35,504 nt of DNA from Bacteroidota bacterium (lineage in GTDB: Bacteria; Bacteroidota; Bacteroidia; Bacteroidales; Prolixibacteraceae). The stretch covers positions 1-35,504 of the forward strand of contig JABMPI010000636.1 of NCBI GenBank assembly GCA_013203755.1, written 5' to 3'. The notes under the pieces were generated by a model that worked only from the letters and a program-made list of their open reading frames with translations, had not been told where the DNA came from and made no database searches. Below, in pieces: positions 17,110 to 25,192 of this stretch. The position numbers and the translations under genes are program-made. The stretch's first letter is position 1, and each line of letters opens with the position of its first letter.

Positions 17110-17132
17110 TTTGCGTCTCTGCGTCTTTGCGG
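17110..17132 (+). repeat. TYTGCGTC tandem octamer leader
   Basis: Three degenerate copies of an 8-mer (TTTGCGTC, TCTGCGTC, TTTGCGG) lie 15 bp before the ATG at 17148. From general knowledge, similar sequences turn up repeatedly in Bacteroidota and other intergenic regions, so it is probably an interspersed low-complexity repeat. Nothing else is seen in the 73-bp gap. Confidence 0.5.
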
Positions 17133-17147
17133 TAAAAAAATAAACAA

Positions 17148-19433
17148 ATGAAACAACTTTCTCAGTACATCAAGAAAATAATCCTAATCTCAGTTTTGAG
17201 TATCGGACTATTAAATATTACTTCTGCCCAAATCAACCAAATTTTGGAAGCCGAAGCCGCAACACTTCAAGGCACAGCGCAGATAGCTACTTGTACAAAT
17301 GCTTCTGGTGGTGAAATGGTAAAAGGGCTGGATAACGGTTCCGCTAATTCCCTGAAGTTTCAAAAAATGACTATTCCACAAACCGGAGATTACTTTGTTT
17401 TGTGTAGTTACTATTCGGTGAGCGAGAGGAGTATGACTTATCGGATAAATGAAGAGGCAGCGCAAACAAAATCGGTTTCTGCAACAGGTGGCTGGTGTTA
17501 TCAAGGGGGAGTACCGGACGATTTTATTTTTAAGGCAACATTGGTTGAAGGTGAAAACAGCCTGGTTTTTTACGATTCGCCGATTATTGACAAAATTGTT
17601 ATACTAACCGATACAACCGCTAGAAAAGCTTCTGCAATCTACATTAGTTCTTCAGCAGGTGACGATAATAAGGATGGATTAACCCCTGAAACTGCTTTTC
17701 AAACGCTCGCAAAAGTGAATTCACTTGAGCTGTTGCCGGGCGATTCACTGTTGTTCAAATCGGGCGATACTTTTGTTGGGAAATTGTCTGTCGTTAATGA
17801 AGGTGGCTCATCTGAAAAACCAATTTTAGTGAGCAATTTTAGTAATGGCGAAAATCCTGTTTTGGATGGCGATGGTTATCTATCCACTATTCACATTGTA
17901 AACAGCGGCTACCTGCATTTTTCAAACCTTGAAATAAAAAATAACGGTGGCGAGGCAAAACCGGGAGACTCTGAAGTTCTTAGGTACGGAATGTACATTG
18001 AGAATACGTTTACCGACGGGACTTCTTTTGAACACTATCGCTTAAATAATCTCACATTCAAAAATATTTACCCAACAATTGAAGTTACCGAAGATGATAA
18101 TACCGGTGTAAATGCGCATGCTATTATTACAAGTGGTTCGTGGGGCGATGATATTCATCCAACTCGTTTCGACGATATGACGATTGAAGGTTGCATTTTT
18201 ACCAGAACAGCCAGACATGCCACTTTTTTTAAGGCAGTTAATAATCTGGTCATAAAAAATAATCTTTTTGAACATGTTGGAGGTGCCGGAATGGTTATTG
18301 GAAACGGATGTACAAATATTCTGGTTGAAAACAATGTTACAAATTATACGGGGTCAAGTATTGATAACAGAATGGCCGGGCGTGGAAGTGGAATCTGGTG
18401 TTTTCATTCCAAAAATCTTACTGTTCAATACAATAAATTAATGCACGCCAAAGGGATTCACGATTCGTATGGAATGCACATTGATATTGGTAATAAAAAT
18501 GTAGTTTATCAGTACAACTACAGCGAAGACAACGAAGGTGGTTTTGTCGAAATTCTGGGAGAAAATGTAAATGTTGGTTATCGTTATAATTTAAGTGTTG
18601 GCGATGGTTGGCGTAAAAGAGGAAACCGATTTGGACAAATTTTTTGGTTGGCAGGATGGTCGGGAGACCCGCAAAATCCAATTGGCTCAGACAGTATTTT
18701 TGTGTACAACAATTCTGTTTATGTACGCGATTCCATTTCTCCGGGAATTTGGATTGAGGAGGTTTCTAAAAATGCCCGGATTTATAATAACATTATCAAT
18801 GTGACCAATGAATTTGGTCCGGTAATGATAAAAAACGATGCAAGTTTTAACGATTTTGATTACAACATTTGGTATGGAAATATTCCTGTAACAGACGAAA
18901 ATGGAAATGCTTATCGAGGTTCAAATGCATTGACTTCGAATCCTATGTATAAAGATGAGATTGTCGTTGATTCTTCAGGTTTTATTTTACAATCCGGAAG
19001 TCCGGCTCTTGGAGCGGGCAAGTTGATTTATAATTCCGGAGTTTCTTATACATTCGATTATTACGATAATCATGGAGGTTTAGATTTTTACCGGAATAGT
19101 GTTTCGAATACATCACCACCAAATATAGGGGCGTACAACGGAGAAGGTGTTGGAGTTAATGCTTTTAAGGGATTTAAACGCGATGAGTCTTTTAACTTAT
19201 ATCCCAATCCTGTGCGAACAGATCAATCCTTGAATGTCAAGATTTCATCTCATGTAAATGCTCGGGATTTAACCATTCAGGTGATCGATATAAACGGAAA
19301 AATCTGGATGGAAAAATCGTATCAACATCAAAATATAATTAGTTTCAGTACAAAAGATTTATCAAGGGGAAGTTACATGGTTAAAGTAAAGACAGATAAA
19401 TACAACGAGACTAAACAGTTGTTAGTATTTTAA
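17148..19433 (+). CDS. Secreted CBM-beta-helix protein with type IX sorting domain
   Basis: The predicted 761-residue protein has, in order, a signal peptide (about 1-27, ending TSAQ) and a CBM6/35-like beta-sandwich (about 29-152: ILEAEAATLQG, GDYFVLCSYYS, LVEGENSLVFYD). A parallel beta-helix region follows (about 160-660), starting with IYISSSAGDDNKDGLTPETA and LLPGDSLLFKSGDTF. The last domain (about 682-761) is type IX secretion, beginning FNLYPNPV and ending with a Lys-rich VKVKTDKY strand and KQLLVF. It is therefore sent to the cell surface or medium, the only T9SS substrate in the window. Residues about 410-504 (GRGSGIWCFHS, HDSYGMHIDIGN, GGFVEILGEN, YRYNLSVGDGWR, IFWLAGW) match the 1540-3222 protein closely. 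Surface location and a binding module make it the best candidate here for a polysaccharide-cutting endo-enzyme. The chemistry (hydrolase or lyase) is unknown. Confidence 0.82.
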   Translation: MKQLSQYIKKIILISVLSIGLLNITSAQINQILEAEAATLQGTAQIATCTNASGGEMVKGLDNGSANSLKFQKMTIPQTGDYFVLCSYYSVSERSMTYRINEEAAQTKSVSATGGWCYQGGVPDDFIFKATLVEGENSLVFYDSPIIDKIVILTDTTARKASAIYISSSAGDDNKDGLTPETAFQTLAKVNSLELLPGDSLLFKSGDTFVGKLSVVNEGGSSEKPILVSNFSNGENPVLDGDGYLSTIHIVNSGYLHFSNLEIKNNGGEAKPGDSEVLRYGMYIENTFTDGTSFEHYRLNNLTFKNIYPTIEVTEDDNTGVNAHAIITSGSWGDDIHPTRFDDMTIEGCIFTRTARHATFFKAVNNLVIKNNLFEHVGGAGMVIGNGCTNILVENNVTNYTGSSIDNRMAGRGSGIWCFHSKNLTVQYNKLMHAKGIHDSYGMHIDIGNKNVVYQYNYSEDNEGGFVEILGENVNVGYRYNLSVGDGWRKRGNRFGQIFWLAGWSGDPQNPIGSDSIFVYNNSVYVRDSISPGIWIEEVSKNARIYNNIINVTNEFGPVMIKNDASFNDFDYNIWYGNIPVTDENGNAYRGSNALTSNPMYKDEIVVDSSGFILQSGSPALGAGKLIYNSGVSYTFDYYDNHGGLDFYRNSVSNTSPPNIGAYNGEGVGVNAFKGFKRDESFNLYPNPVRTDQSLNVKISSHVNARDLTIQVIDINGKIWMEKSYQHQNIISFSTKDLSRGSYMVKVKTDKYNETKQLLVF

Positions 19434-19458
19434 AATCGTAATCAATAAAATATAGAAA

Positions 19459-20130
19459 ATGCAACCTATAGAACAACGGGCAATGTCGCCTGAAATAATA
19501 AAAAAAATAGATGAAGCCGGAGTAATTGCTGTGCTGGTTATCGATGATGTTAAACATGCGGTTCCAGTTGCGAAAGCTTTGTTAAAAGGTGGTGTTAACG
19601 CTATTGAATTGACTTTGCGAACTCCCGCAGCAATTGAGGCAGCGCGTGCTATAAAAAGTGAAGTGCCAGAGATTACACTGGGAATTGGCACTGTACTTAC
19701 AATTGGCCAGGTAAAAGCTGCCGCAGAACTGGGAGCCGATTTTGCTGTTTCTCCCGGTTGCAATCCAAGAGTAATTGCCGCAGCCCGCGAACATGACTTA
19801 TCATTTGCCCCGGGAATTATGACACCCACAGATATTGAAATTGCAATAGAACAGGGTTGTCGTGTGTTGAAATATTTCCCGGCAGAAAGTTCGGGAGGAA
19901 TGAATCATCTTACAAATATGGTTGCTCCATATCAATACTTAGGTTTAAAATTTATTCCTCTGGGTGGTTTGAGTATGGCAAATGCCGCAAGCTATTTAGA
20001 ATCACCAATAATTACTGCAATTGGAGGTTCGTGGATTGCAAAACGCCCATTAATACAAGCTGAAAATTGGGAAGCAATTACAGAAAATGCAAAAGAGGTT
20101 AGAAAATTAATTACAGAAATCAGAAAATAA
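19459..20130 (+). CDS. KDPG/KDPGal-type class I aldolase
   Basis: The predicted 223-residue cytoplasmic aldolase of the KDPG family splits 2-keto-3-deoxy-6-phospho-aldonates to pyruvate and glyceraldehyde-3-phosphate. E50 in AIELTLRT and the Schiff-base K138 in VLKYFPAES are in the expected places, with GIGTVLT, SPGCNP and PLGGL typical of the family. Length is normal. An alternative start at the internal Met 9 (19483) would also leave a complete domain. It sits 25 bp after the secreted beta-helix gene and upstream of the kinase, in a block where the phosphorylated KDGal would be the substrate. A general Entner-Doudoroff Eda role is less likely given the location. KDPG and KDPGal specificity cannot be told apart by eye. 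Confidence 0.92.
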   Translation: MQPIEQRAMSPEIIKKIDEAGVIAVLVIDDVKHAVPVAKALLKGGVNAIELTLRTPAAIEAARAIKSEVPEITLGIGTVLTIGQVKAAAELGADFAVSPGCNPRVIAAAREHDLSFAPGIMTPTDIEIAIEQGCRVLKYFPAESSGGMNHLTNMVAPYQYLGLKFIPLGGLSMANAASYLESPIITAIGGSWIAKRPLIQAENWEAITENAKEVRKLITEIRK

Positions 20131-20188
20131 AAAATTGATTTTTGTCTAAATGAAATTGGGATTAACTTAAAATTAGTACTCTCTTTTC

Positions 20189-20234
20189 TCCCTCTCTACG
20201 CGTAGAGAGGGACGATTACATTGCAGATGTAATC
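20189..20234 (+). repeat. Compound palindromic element (REP-like) between aldolase and kinase
   Basis: A perfect 24-bp palindrome (half-site TCCCTCTCTACG, 20189-20212) is followed one base later by a second hairpin, GATTACAT-TGCAG-ATGTAATC (20214-20234), and then AGGGTGAG. There is no T-tract after it, so it is not a normal terminator. Two adjacent palindromes in a 175-bp intergenic gap (20131-20305 before the kinase) look like a mobile or interspersed palindromic repeat. It may modulate mRNA stability between the two genes. Confidence 0.6.
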
Positions 20235-20329
20235 AGGGTGAGTAATGTTATAGATTATAAAGTTATTTTAAAATTGGAAAAGCCTATTGTTTTGTTGTAA
20301 AACTAATGGGATTTGTAAAACTAATAAAC

Positions 20330-21421
20330 ATGAAAACGATAGTAACATTTGGCGAGATAATGGGTCGTTTTTGTCCCGATGAATTTCAACGTTTCAAACA
20401 AAGTATGCCGGGCAGGCACAACCTAACTTTTGCAGGTGCAGAAGCAAATGTTGCAGCATCAATTTCAATGTTAGGCGGAAAAGCATGTTTTGTTACCGCT
20501 TTGCCAGATAATGATATAATCGATGCTTGTATTTCAACCTTAAAAGGAATTGACATTGATGTTTCTGGAATAAAAAAGGTAAACTACGGACGACTTGGGC
20601 TTTACTTTGTTGAACGTGGCGCCAATCAACGTCCAAGCAGGGTAATTTACGACCGCGATTATTCATCGGTATCTCTAACTCCCGGTTCAGCTTACGATTG
20701 GAAAAATATTTATGCCGATGCTGGCTGGCTGCACACAACCGGAATTACACCTTCACTTTCAGAAATTTCAGCAGAAGCTACAGAAACTGCCGTTAGAAAA
20801 GCAAAAGCTACAGGACTTACCGTTTCGTGTGATCTTAATTTCCGTAAAAAATTGTGGCAGTGGAAACCTGGAACTTCCGCCTCTGAATTGGCACAGGAAA
20901 CCATGCGCAAAATACTTCCTTTTGTGGATATGGTAATTGCTAATGAGGAAGATGCACACGATGTTTTGGGTATTTTAGCAGAAAATGCCGATGTTGAAGG
21001 AGGGAAATTGGATGCAAGTAAATATACCGATGTGGCAAAAGAAATTGTAAAGCAGTTCCCAAATGTAAAAAAAGTGGCCATTACTTTACGCGAAAGTATT
21101 TCTGCTACTCACAACAATTGGGGAGCAATGTTATATGATGCTGAATCAGGACTGTCTTATTTTACACCACTTGAAAATGGGGAATACACTCCATACGAAA
21201 TCAAAAATATTGTTGACCGTGTTGGGGGTGGCGACTCATTTGGTGCAGGTTTGGTTTTTGCAATGAATACACCAGAATTGGCAAATCCAGAAGACGCTAT
21301 TCGTTTTGCGGTGGCATCATCTTGTTTGTGTCACTCAATAAATGGCGACTTTAACTATGTGTCACGAAGTGAGGTAGAATCTTTGATGGGAGGAAGTACT
21401 TCGGGGCGGGTGGTACGATAA
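20330..21421 (+). CDS. PfkB-family sugar kinase, probable 2-keto-3-deoxygalactonate/gluconate kinase
   Basis: The predicted 363-residue cytoplasmic kinase is of the PfkB/ribokinase fold. I chose ATG 20330 because MKTIVTFGEIMGRFCPDE is the conserved N-terminus of this group. An in-frame ATG at 20306 would add eight residues with no family similarity. Visible features are GAEANVAASISMLGG (sugar-binding lid), SCDLNFRKKLW, VIANEEDA, and the C-terminal motif DRVGGGDSFGAGL with catalytic D302 (GGGD instead of the common GAGD). The DLNFRxxLW segment is typical of KDG kinases. With the aldolase just upstream it would phosphorylate KDGal or KDG from the cycloisomerase reaction. The family is certain and the precise substrate inferred. 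Confidence 0.9.
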   Translation: MKTIVTFGEIMGRFCPDEFQRFKQSMPGRHNLTFAGAEANVAASISMLGGKACFVTALPDNDIIDACISTLKGIDIDVSGIKKVNYGRLGLYFVERGANQRPSRVIYDRDYSSVSLTPGSAYDWKNIYADAGWLHTTGITPSLSEISAEATETAVRKAKATGLTVSCDLNFRKKLWQWKPGTSASELAQETMRKILPFVDMVIANEEDAHDVLGILAENADVEGGKLDASKYTDVAKEIVKQFPNVKKVAITLRESISATHNNWGAMLYDAESGLSYFTPLENGEYTPYEIKNIVDRVGGGDSFGAGLVFAMNTPELANPEDAIRFAVASSCLCHSINGDFNYVSRSEVESLMGGSTSGRVVR

Positions 21422-21525
21422 AATGATTGCTATGAATGAGCATGCAGGAATGCTTCACAAACATGCATAATTAAAAAGGGAGTGGCAGGCATCGAATACA
21501 TTTGAAAACTTACAATTTTAATCAT

Positions 21526-22965
21526 ATGAAAAAAATAATTTTATTAATTGGTCTTACTGCAACGATTTGCACCGCGTTAATTTTAGGTTGTAAACATTAT
21601 GAAAGTGCCAAAAACAATCAAACTATAGAAATATCTCAGCAGCCAAATTTAATTGTTATAATGGCCGATGACCTTGGTTACGCCGATGTTGGGTTTAACG
21701 GCTGTAAAGATATTCCCACACCAAATATCGACAGGATTGCAGAAAATGGCGTAATGTGCACCAACGCTTACACAACATACTCTGTGTGCTCGCCAAGTAG
21801 GGCTGGTTTTATTACCGGGCGCTATCCTCAGCGTTTTGGTTACGAGCGAAATGTACAATACCGGGTAAACGACCCCGAAATGGGGCTTTCGAAAGATGAG
21901 GCAACTTTGGCAACATTCCTAAAGCAGGCAGGTTATAAATCTGGCGTAATCGGGAAATGGCATCTTGGAGCACATCAGTCGAACCATCCATTAAACAGGG
22001 GCTTTGATGAGTTTTACGGACACCTTGGGGGTGGACACCGCTACTTTTCTGAAGAGTTGGTAATTGACGATAGTTATGCTGCGGTTGATGAGCCTGAAAG
22101 TTATAGAACATGGATTATGCGAAACCACGGACATGAAAAAACAGATGAATACTTGACCGATGAGTTTTCGAATGAAGCAGTGCAATTTGTCGTGCGACAT
22201 AAGGATGAGCCCTTCTTTTTATATTTGTCATACAACGCGCCCCATGCACCAATGCAGGCTACTGAAAAATACCTCTCGCGGTTCCCAAATATAGAGGACA
22301 TCAAAAGAAAAACTTATGCGGCAATGGTTAGTGCTGTCGATGATGGAGTAGGTAATCTTCTCAATAAGCTGGCAGAGTTGGATATCGAAGAAAACACCAT
22401 TGTCATTTTTCTTTCAGATAATGGCGGACCGGAAAAAAATAATGCATCCGATAACGGAATTCTTCGCGAAGGCAAAGGATCAGTTTACGAAGGTGGTTTT
22501 AGAGTTCCTTTTGCAATTCAATACAAGGCAAAGTTTGACAAAGGAGTTTACAACAAGCCAATATCAGCTTTAGATATTTATGCAACAATGGCAGCCATTA
22601 CAGCAACGCCAGAAAATCCAAATAAACCGTTGGACGGTGTAAATCTTATCCCGTACATTACTGGGGAAAACAAAGAGGTTCCGCACGAAACAATCTATTT
22701 GCGAAAGTTCGATCAGAACCGTTTTGCTGTTCGGAACAACGATTACAAATTGGTAACATTTAATAATGGTTCTGTAAAAGAGCTTTATAATCTCAAGGAA
22801 GATATAAGTGAGAGTAAAAACATAATTGGCGATTTTCCTGAAATTGCAAACCAGATTGATACAATAAGAGGGGAGTGGGCAAAACAGTTAATAGACCCTG
22901 CATTTTTAGGATTAATACATACCGATGCCTGGCAAAAATCAGGAAAAAAAGGAAAGAAAAAATAG
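21526..22965 (+). CDS. Sulfatase lipoprotein (S1), paralogue of the 106-1521 gene
   Basis: The predicted 479-residue lipoprotein starts at ATG 21526. An in-frame TTG at 21502 exists, but the signal peptide MKKIILLIGL fits the ATG, with lipobox LILGC (C22). S1 features are ADDLGYADVGFNGC (D48-D49), formylglycine C88-S-P-S-R-A-G-F-I-T-G, IGKWHLGAHQ and FLSDNGGPE. It is colinear with the 106-1521 sulfatase, sharing DIPTPNIDRIAE, HPLNRGFDEFYG and KTYAAMVSAVDDGVG-type segments, so both probably act on the same or a closely related sulfate position. This copy is lipid-anchored and the other is soluble. The 104-bp gap before it (21422-21525) contains only a weak AGCAT/ATGCT inverted repeat. It is followed 11 bp later by the S1_7-like sulfatase. 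Confidence 0.9.
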   Translation: MKKIILLIGLTATICTALILGCKHYESAKNNQTIEISQQPNLIVIMADDLGYADVGFNGCKDIPTPNIDRIAENGVMCTNAYTTYSVCSPSRAGFITGRYPQRFGYERNVQYRVNDPEMGLSKDEATLATFLKQAGYKSGVIGKWHLGAHQSNHPLNRGFDEFYGHLGGGHRYFSEELVIDDSYAAVDEPESYRTWIMRNHGHEKTDEYLTDEFSNEAVQFVVRHKDEPFFLYLSYNAPHAPMQATEKYLSRFPNIEDIKRKTYAAMVSAVDDGVGNLLNKLAELDIEENTIVIFLSDNGGPEKNNASDNGILREGKGSVYEGGFRVPFAIQYKAKFDKGVYNKPISALDIYATMAAITATPENPNKPLDGVNLIPYITGENKEVPHETIYLRKFDQNRFAVRNNDYKLVTFNNGSVKELYNLKEDISESKNIIGDFPEIANQIDTIRGEWAKQLIDPAFLGLIHTDAWQKSGKKGKKK

Positions 22966-22976
22966 ATTAGGATGTT

Positions 22977-24605
22977 ATGAAGCGAATAATATTAAATATA
23001 TTTTTTATTACTGCAATTTTACTTGCCAGTTGTACCTCAAATAGAATAAAAGAGAAAGATGAAAAGAGTTCGTCGAATCCAAATGTTGTTTTAATCGTAA
23101 TTGACGACTTGAATGACTATCAGGGATGTTTTGGAGGTCATCCACAGGCGCTTACTCCCAACATTGATAAACTGGCAAATTCAGGTGTTCGTTTTGTAAA
23201 TGCACAAACAAATATCGGTTTGTGCAATCCGTCTCGAAATAGTTTGTTTACAGGTGTTTCTCCGCATCATTCAAGAAATTTTGGTTTAGACAAAAAAACC
23301 ACGCAAGAACTATTCAGGAATAATAAAACCATAATGGAACGATTTTCTGAAAATGGATATTATGTAATGGGAAGTGGAAAATTACTGCACTCAAACCAAC
23401 TAAAACTATGGGATGAATGGGGAGTGAATGTCAATAATTACGGACCATTTGCTTATGATGGCGCCAACCAGGTTGGGCATCCTTCAGTACCTCAGCCTTT
23501 CAGGAGTATTGGCGATGTGGACGGTTCCTTTGCACCAATGTCTGATGTGCCTGTTTTTTTCGAAAATGAGATAAAGGGTGAAAATCCGGGTTGGGCTTAC
23601 TCGGCGCGAGATAATAAAATATTTCATTACACCGATGAAAATAATCGCGATTTACTTCCGGATGAATTACATGCTCAATGGGCAGCTAAACGATTGAAAG
23701 AGATGGGTGAAGCGGGAAAAGAACAACCATTTTTTATGGGAATCGGATTTGTTCGTCCACATACGCCACTTTATGCACCGAAACGTTTTTTCGATATGTT
23801 TCCAATCGATGAACTTCAACTTCCTGTAATAATGGGAAACGATGTAGACGACACACATTACAAAGACAATTATCCGGTTGAACGAACCAAAGATGATAAA
23901 TGGTACGCCAACACCTCGAAAGGACAGATGTATTCCAAAATGCTAACCGAATCTTATAACGGCGATGAGGAAGAGGGTTTGAAACATTTTCTTCAAGCTT
24001 ATCTGGCTTGTGTTGCTTTTGCCGATGAACAAGTGGGAATTGTATTGGACGCTTTAAACAACAGTAAGTTCAAGGAGAATACAATTGTTGTTTTAACCAG
24101 CGACCATGGTTGGCAAATGGGGCAGAAACAATATCTGTTTAAAAATTCGCCATGGGAAAATAGCACACACATTCCTCTTGTAATTAAAGCTCCCGGAGTA
24201 AAAGAAAATAGCAAAGTTGAACAACCCGTTTCACTTGTCGATATCTATCCAACTTTAATAGACTTTTGTGCTCTCGAAGGAGACAATAAGAAAAACGATT
24301 CCGGCTTTTCAGTAGGTGGATTTAGTTTAAAACCTTTTCTTGAAAACCCAAATTCGAATGAGTGGGAAGGCCCGGACGGGGCGTTAACTGCAATTGCAAC
24401 AGATATTGTAGATTACGAATTCACAGCGCAAACTTTTGCATACAGAACACAGGATTATAGATATATACTTTACCCCAACGGACAGGAAGAATTATACGAT
24501 CTGAAAAACGACCCAAATGAGTGGACAAATCTGGCTTCGGATGTAAAATTAAATGAGAAGAAAAAGGAGCTAAAAGACAAGGTTTTGGCACTGATTCAAG
24601 ATTAA
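22977..24605 (+). CDS. Iduronate-2-sulfatase-like lipoprotein (S1_7-type)
   Basis: The predicted 542-residue lipoprotein has lipobox LLASC with C19. The active site differs in style from the neighbours and matches iduronate-2-sulfatase-like enzymes: VIDDLNDYQGCFGGHP (D43-D44), formylglycine C83-N-P-S-R-N-S-L-F-T-G, GSGKLLH instead of GKWHLG, FVRPHTPLYAPKRF and TSDHGWQMG. S1_7 enzymes occur in carrageenan loci, where a 2-O-sulfate on anhydrogalactose is a known substituent, so 2-O-desulfation of AHG would suit this context (inference). The C-terminal DPNEWTNLA segment matches the fragment at 1-99, implying a second copy upstream. It ends the sulfatase pair. The next 201 bp (24606-24806) hold a structured repeat. 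Confidence 0.88.
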   Translation: MKRIILNIFFITAILLASCTSNRIKEKDEKSSSNPNVVLIVIDDLNDYQGCFGGHPQALTPNIDKLANSGVRFVNAQTNIGLCNPSRNSLFTGVSPHHSRNFGLDKKTTQELFRNNKTIMERFSENGYYVMGSGKLLHSNQLKLWDEWGVNVNNYGPFAYDGANQVGHPSVPQPFRSIGDVDGSFAPMSDVPVFFENEIKGENPGWAYSARDNKIFHYTDENNRDLLPDELHAQWAAKRLKEMGEAGKEQPFFMGIGFVRPHTPLYAPKRFFDMFPIDELQLPVIMGNDVDDTHYKDNYPVERTKDDKWYANTSKGQMYSKMLTESYNGDEEEGLKHFLQAYLACVAFADEQVGIVLDALNNSKFKENTIVVLTSDHGWQMGQKQYLFKNSPWENSTHIPLVIKAPGVKENSKVEQPVSLVDIYPTLIDFCALEGDNKKNDSGFSVGGFSLKPFLENPNSNEWEGPDGALTAIATDIVDYEFTAQTFAYRTQDYRYILYPNGQEELYDLKNDPNEWTNLASDVKLNEKKKELKDKVLALIQD

Positions 24606-24620
24606 ATCTAAATTGTATTA

Positions 24621-24735
24621 AGCTCTGAAAGAGCGAAAGCTATTAGCCCAGGGCATCGCCGTGGGTATAGAAGGAGAAGAGAGATTGCCCCACGTTCCGA
24701 CCTAAATAATAAAATGAACGTTGCATGGGGCAAAA
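24621..24735 (+). repeat. Structured intergenic repeat (nested inverted repeats)
   Basis: The gap 24606-24806 contains GCTCT-GAA-AGAGC (24622-24634), an imperfect CCCAGGGC/GCCGTGGG pair (about 24648-24665), and TTGCCCCA (24685-24692) facing TGGGGCAA (24726-24733), the last two flanked by ACGTTC and GAACGT arms. From general knowledge, CCCAGGGC-type intergenic elements recur in Bacteroidota. This is probably an interspersed repeat rather than a gene. I see no coding sequence in it. Confidence 0.5.
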
Positions 24736-24806
24736 TAATAAGACCTAAATCGAAGAAGGAATAACGAATTTCATAATCTAAAAACAAGCAATCTAAAACA
24801 AAACCT

Positions 24807-25070
24807 ATGTATAAACATGTAGTATTCTGGAAAATTAAGGAAGAAGTAAACGGAGTTTCAAAAAATGAAATAGTTGCAGAAGTAATGCAGAAATTAAAGG
24901 CTCTTCCTGCTGTTATCCCTGAAATTAAAGAGTACGAAGTTGCAGAAAACATTGGCGACTACGGAGCATCGTTTTTTGATGTCTGTTTAATTTCTGTCTT
25001 TGAGAATAAAGATACATTTTGGAATTACACAAAATATCCCGAGCACGATGTTGTAGTAGAATTCATATAA
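24807..25070 (+). CDS. Dabb (stress-responsive alpha/beta barrel) protein with premature stop
   Basis: This small cytoplasmic protein begins MYKHVVFWKIKEEVNG, the standard start of dimeric alpha/beta-barrel (Dabb) proteins, with YPEHDVVVEFI near the end. The frame closes at TAA 25068-25070 (87 residues), yet the same frame continues as SVQEAEEIVDFEF and stops at 25110-25112. That is just the C-terminal strand Dabb proteins normally have. CAA to TAA at 25068 would explain it, so the intact protein would be 101 residues. The loss of the last strand probably harms folding. Function within the locus is unknown. Related proteins include small cyclases and stress proteins, and none is tied to a known step here. 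Confidence 0.75.
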   Translation: MYKHVVFWKIKEEVNGVSKNEIVAEVMQKLKALPAVIPEIKEYEVAENIGDYGASFFDVCLISVFENKDTFWNYTKYPEHDVVVEFI

Positions 25071-25192
25071 TCCGTTCAGGAAGCGGAAGAGATTGTTGAT
25101 TTTGAATTTTAATTCCAATTGATGATGTGAAATGAGCATGTTGTAAAGCTGTTTTCGGAATTCGGCAAAAATCCCTATCATTGTATTACTGG

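Noticed and set aside
19422..19829. 135-residue - strand frame opposite the aldolase gene
   Set aside because: Ala/Ser/Thr-rich antisense shadow of a conserved enzyme, with no independent support.
24608..24952. 114-residue - strand frame across the intergenic repeat and the Dabb gene
   Set aside because: It spans a structured repeat and the antisense of a conserved Dabb start, and has no family resemblance.
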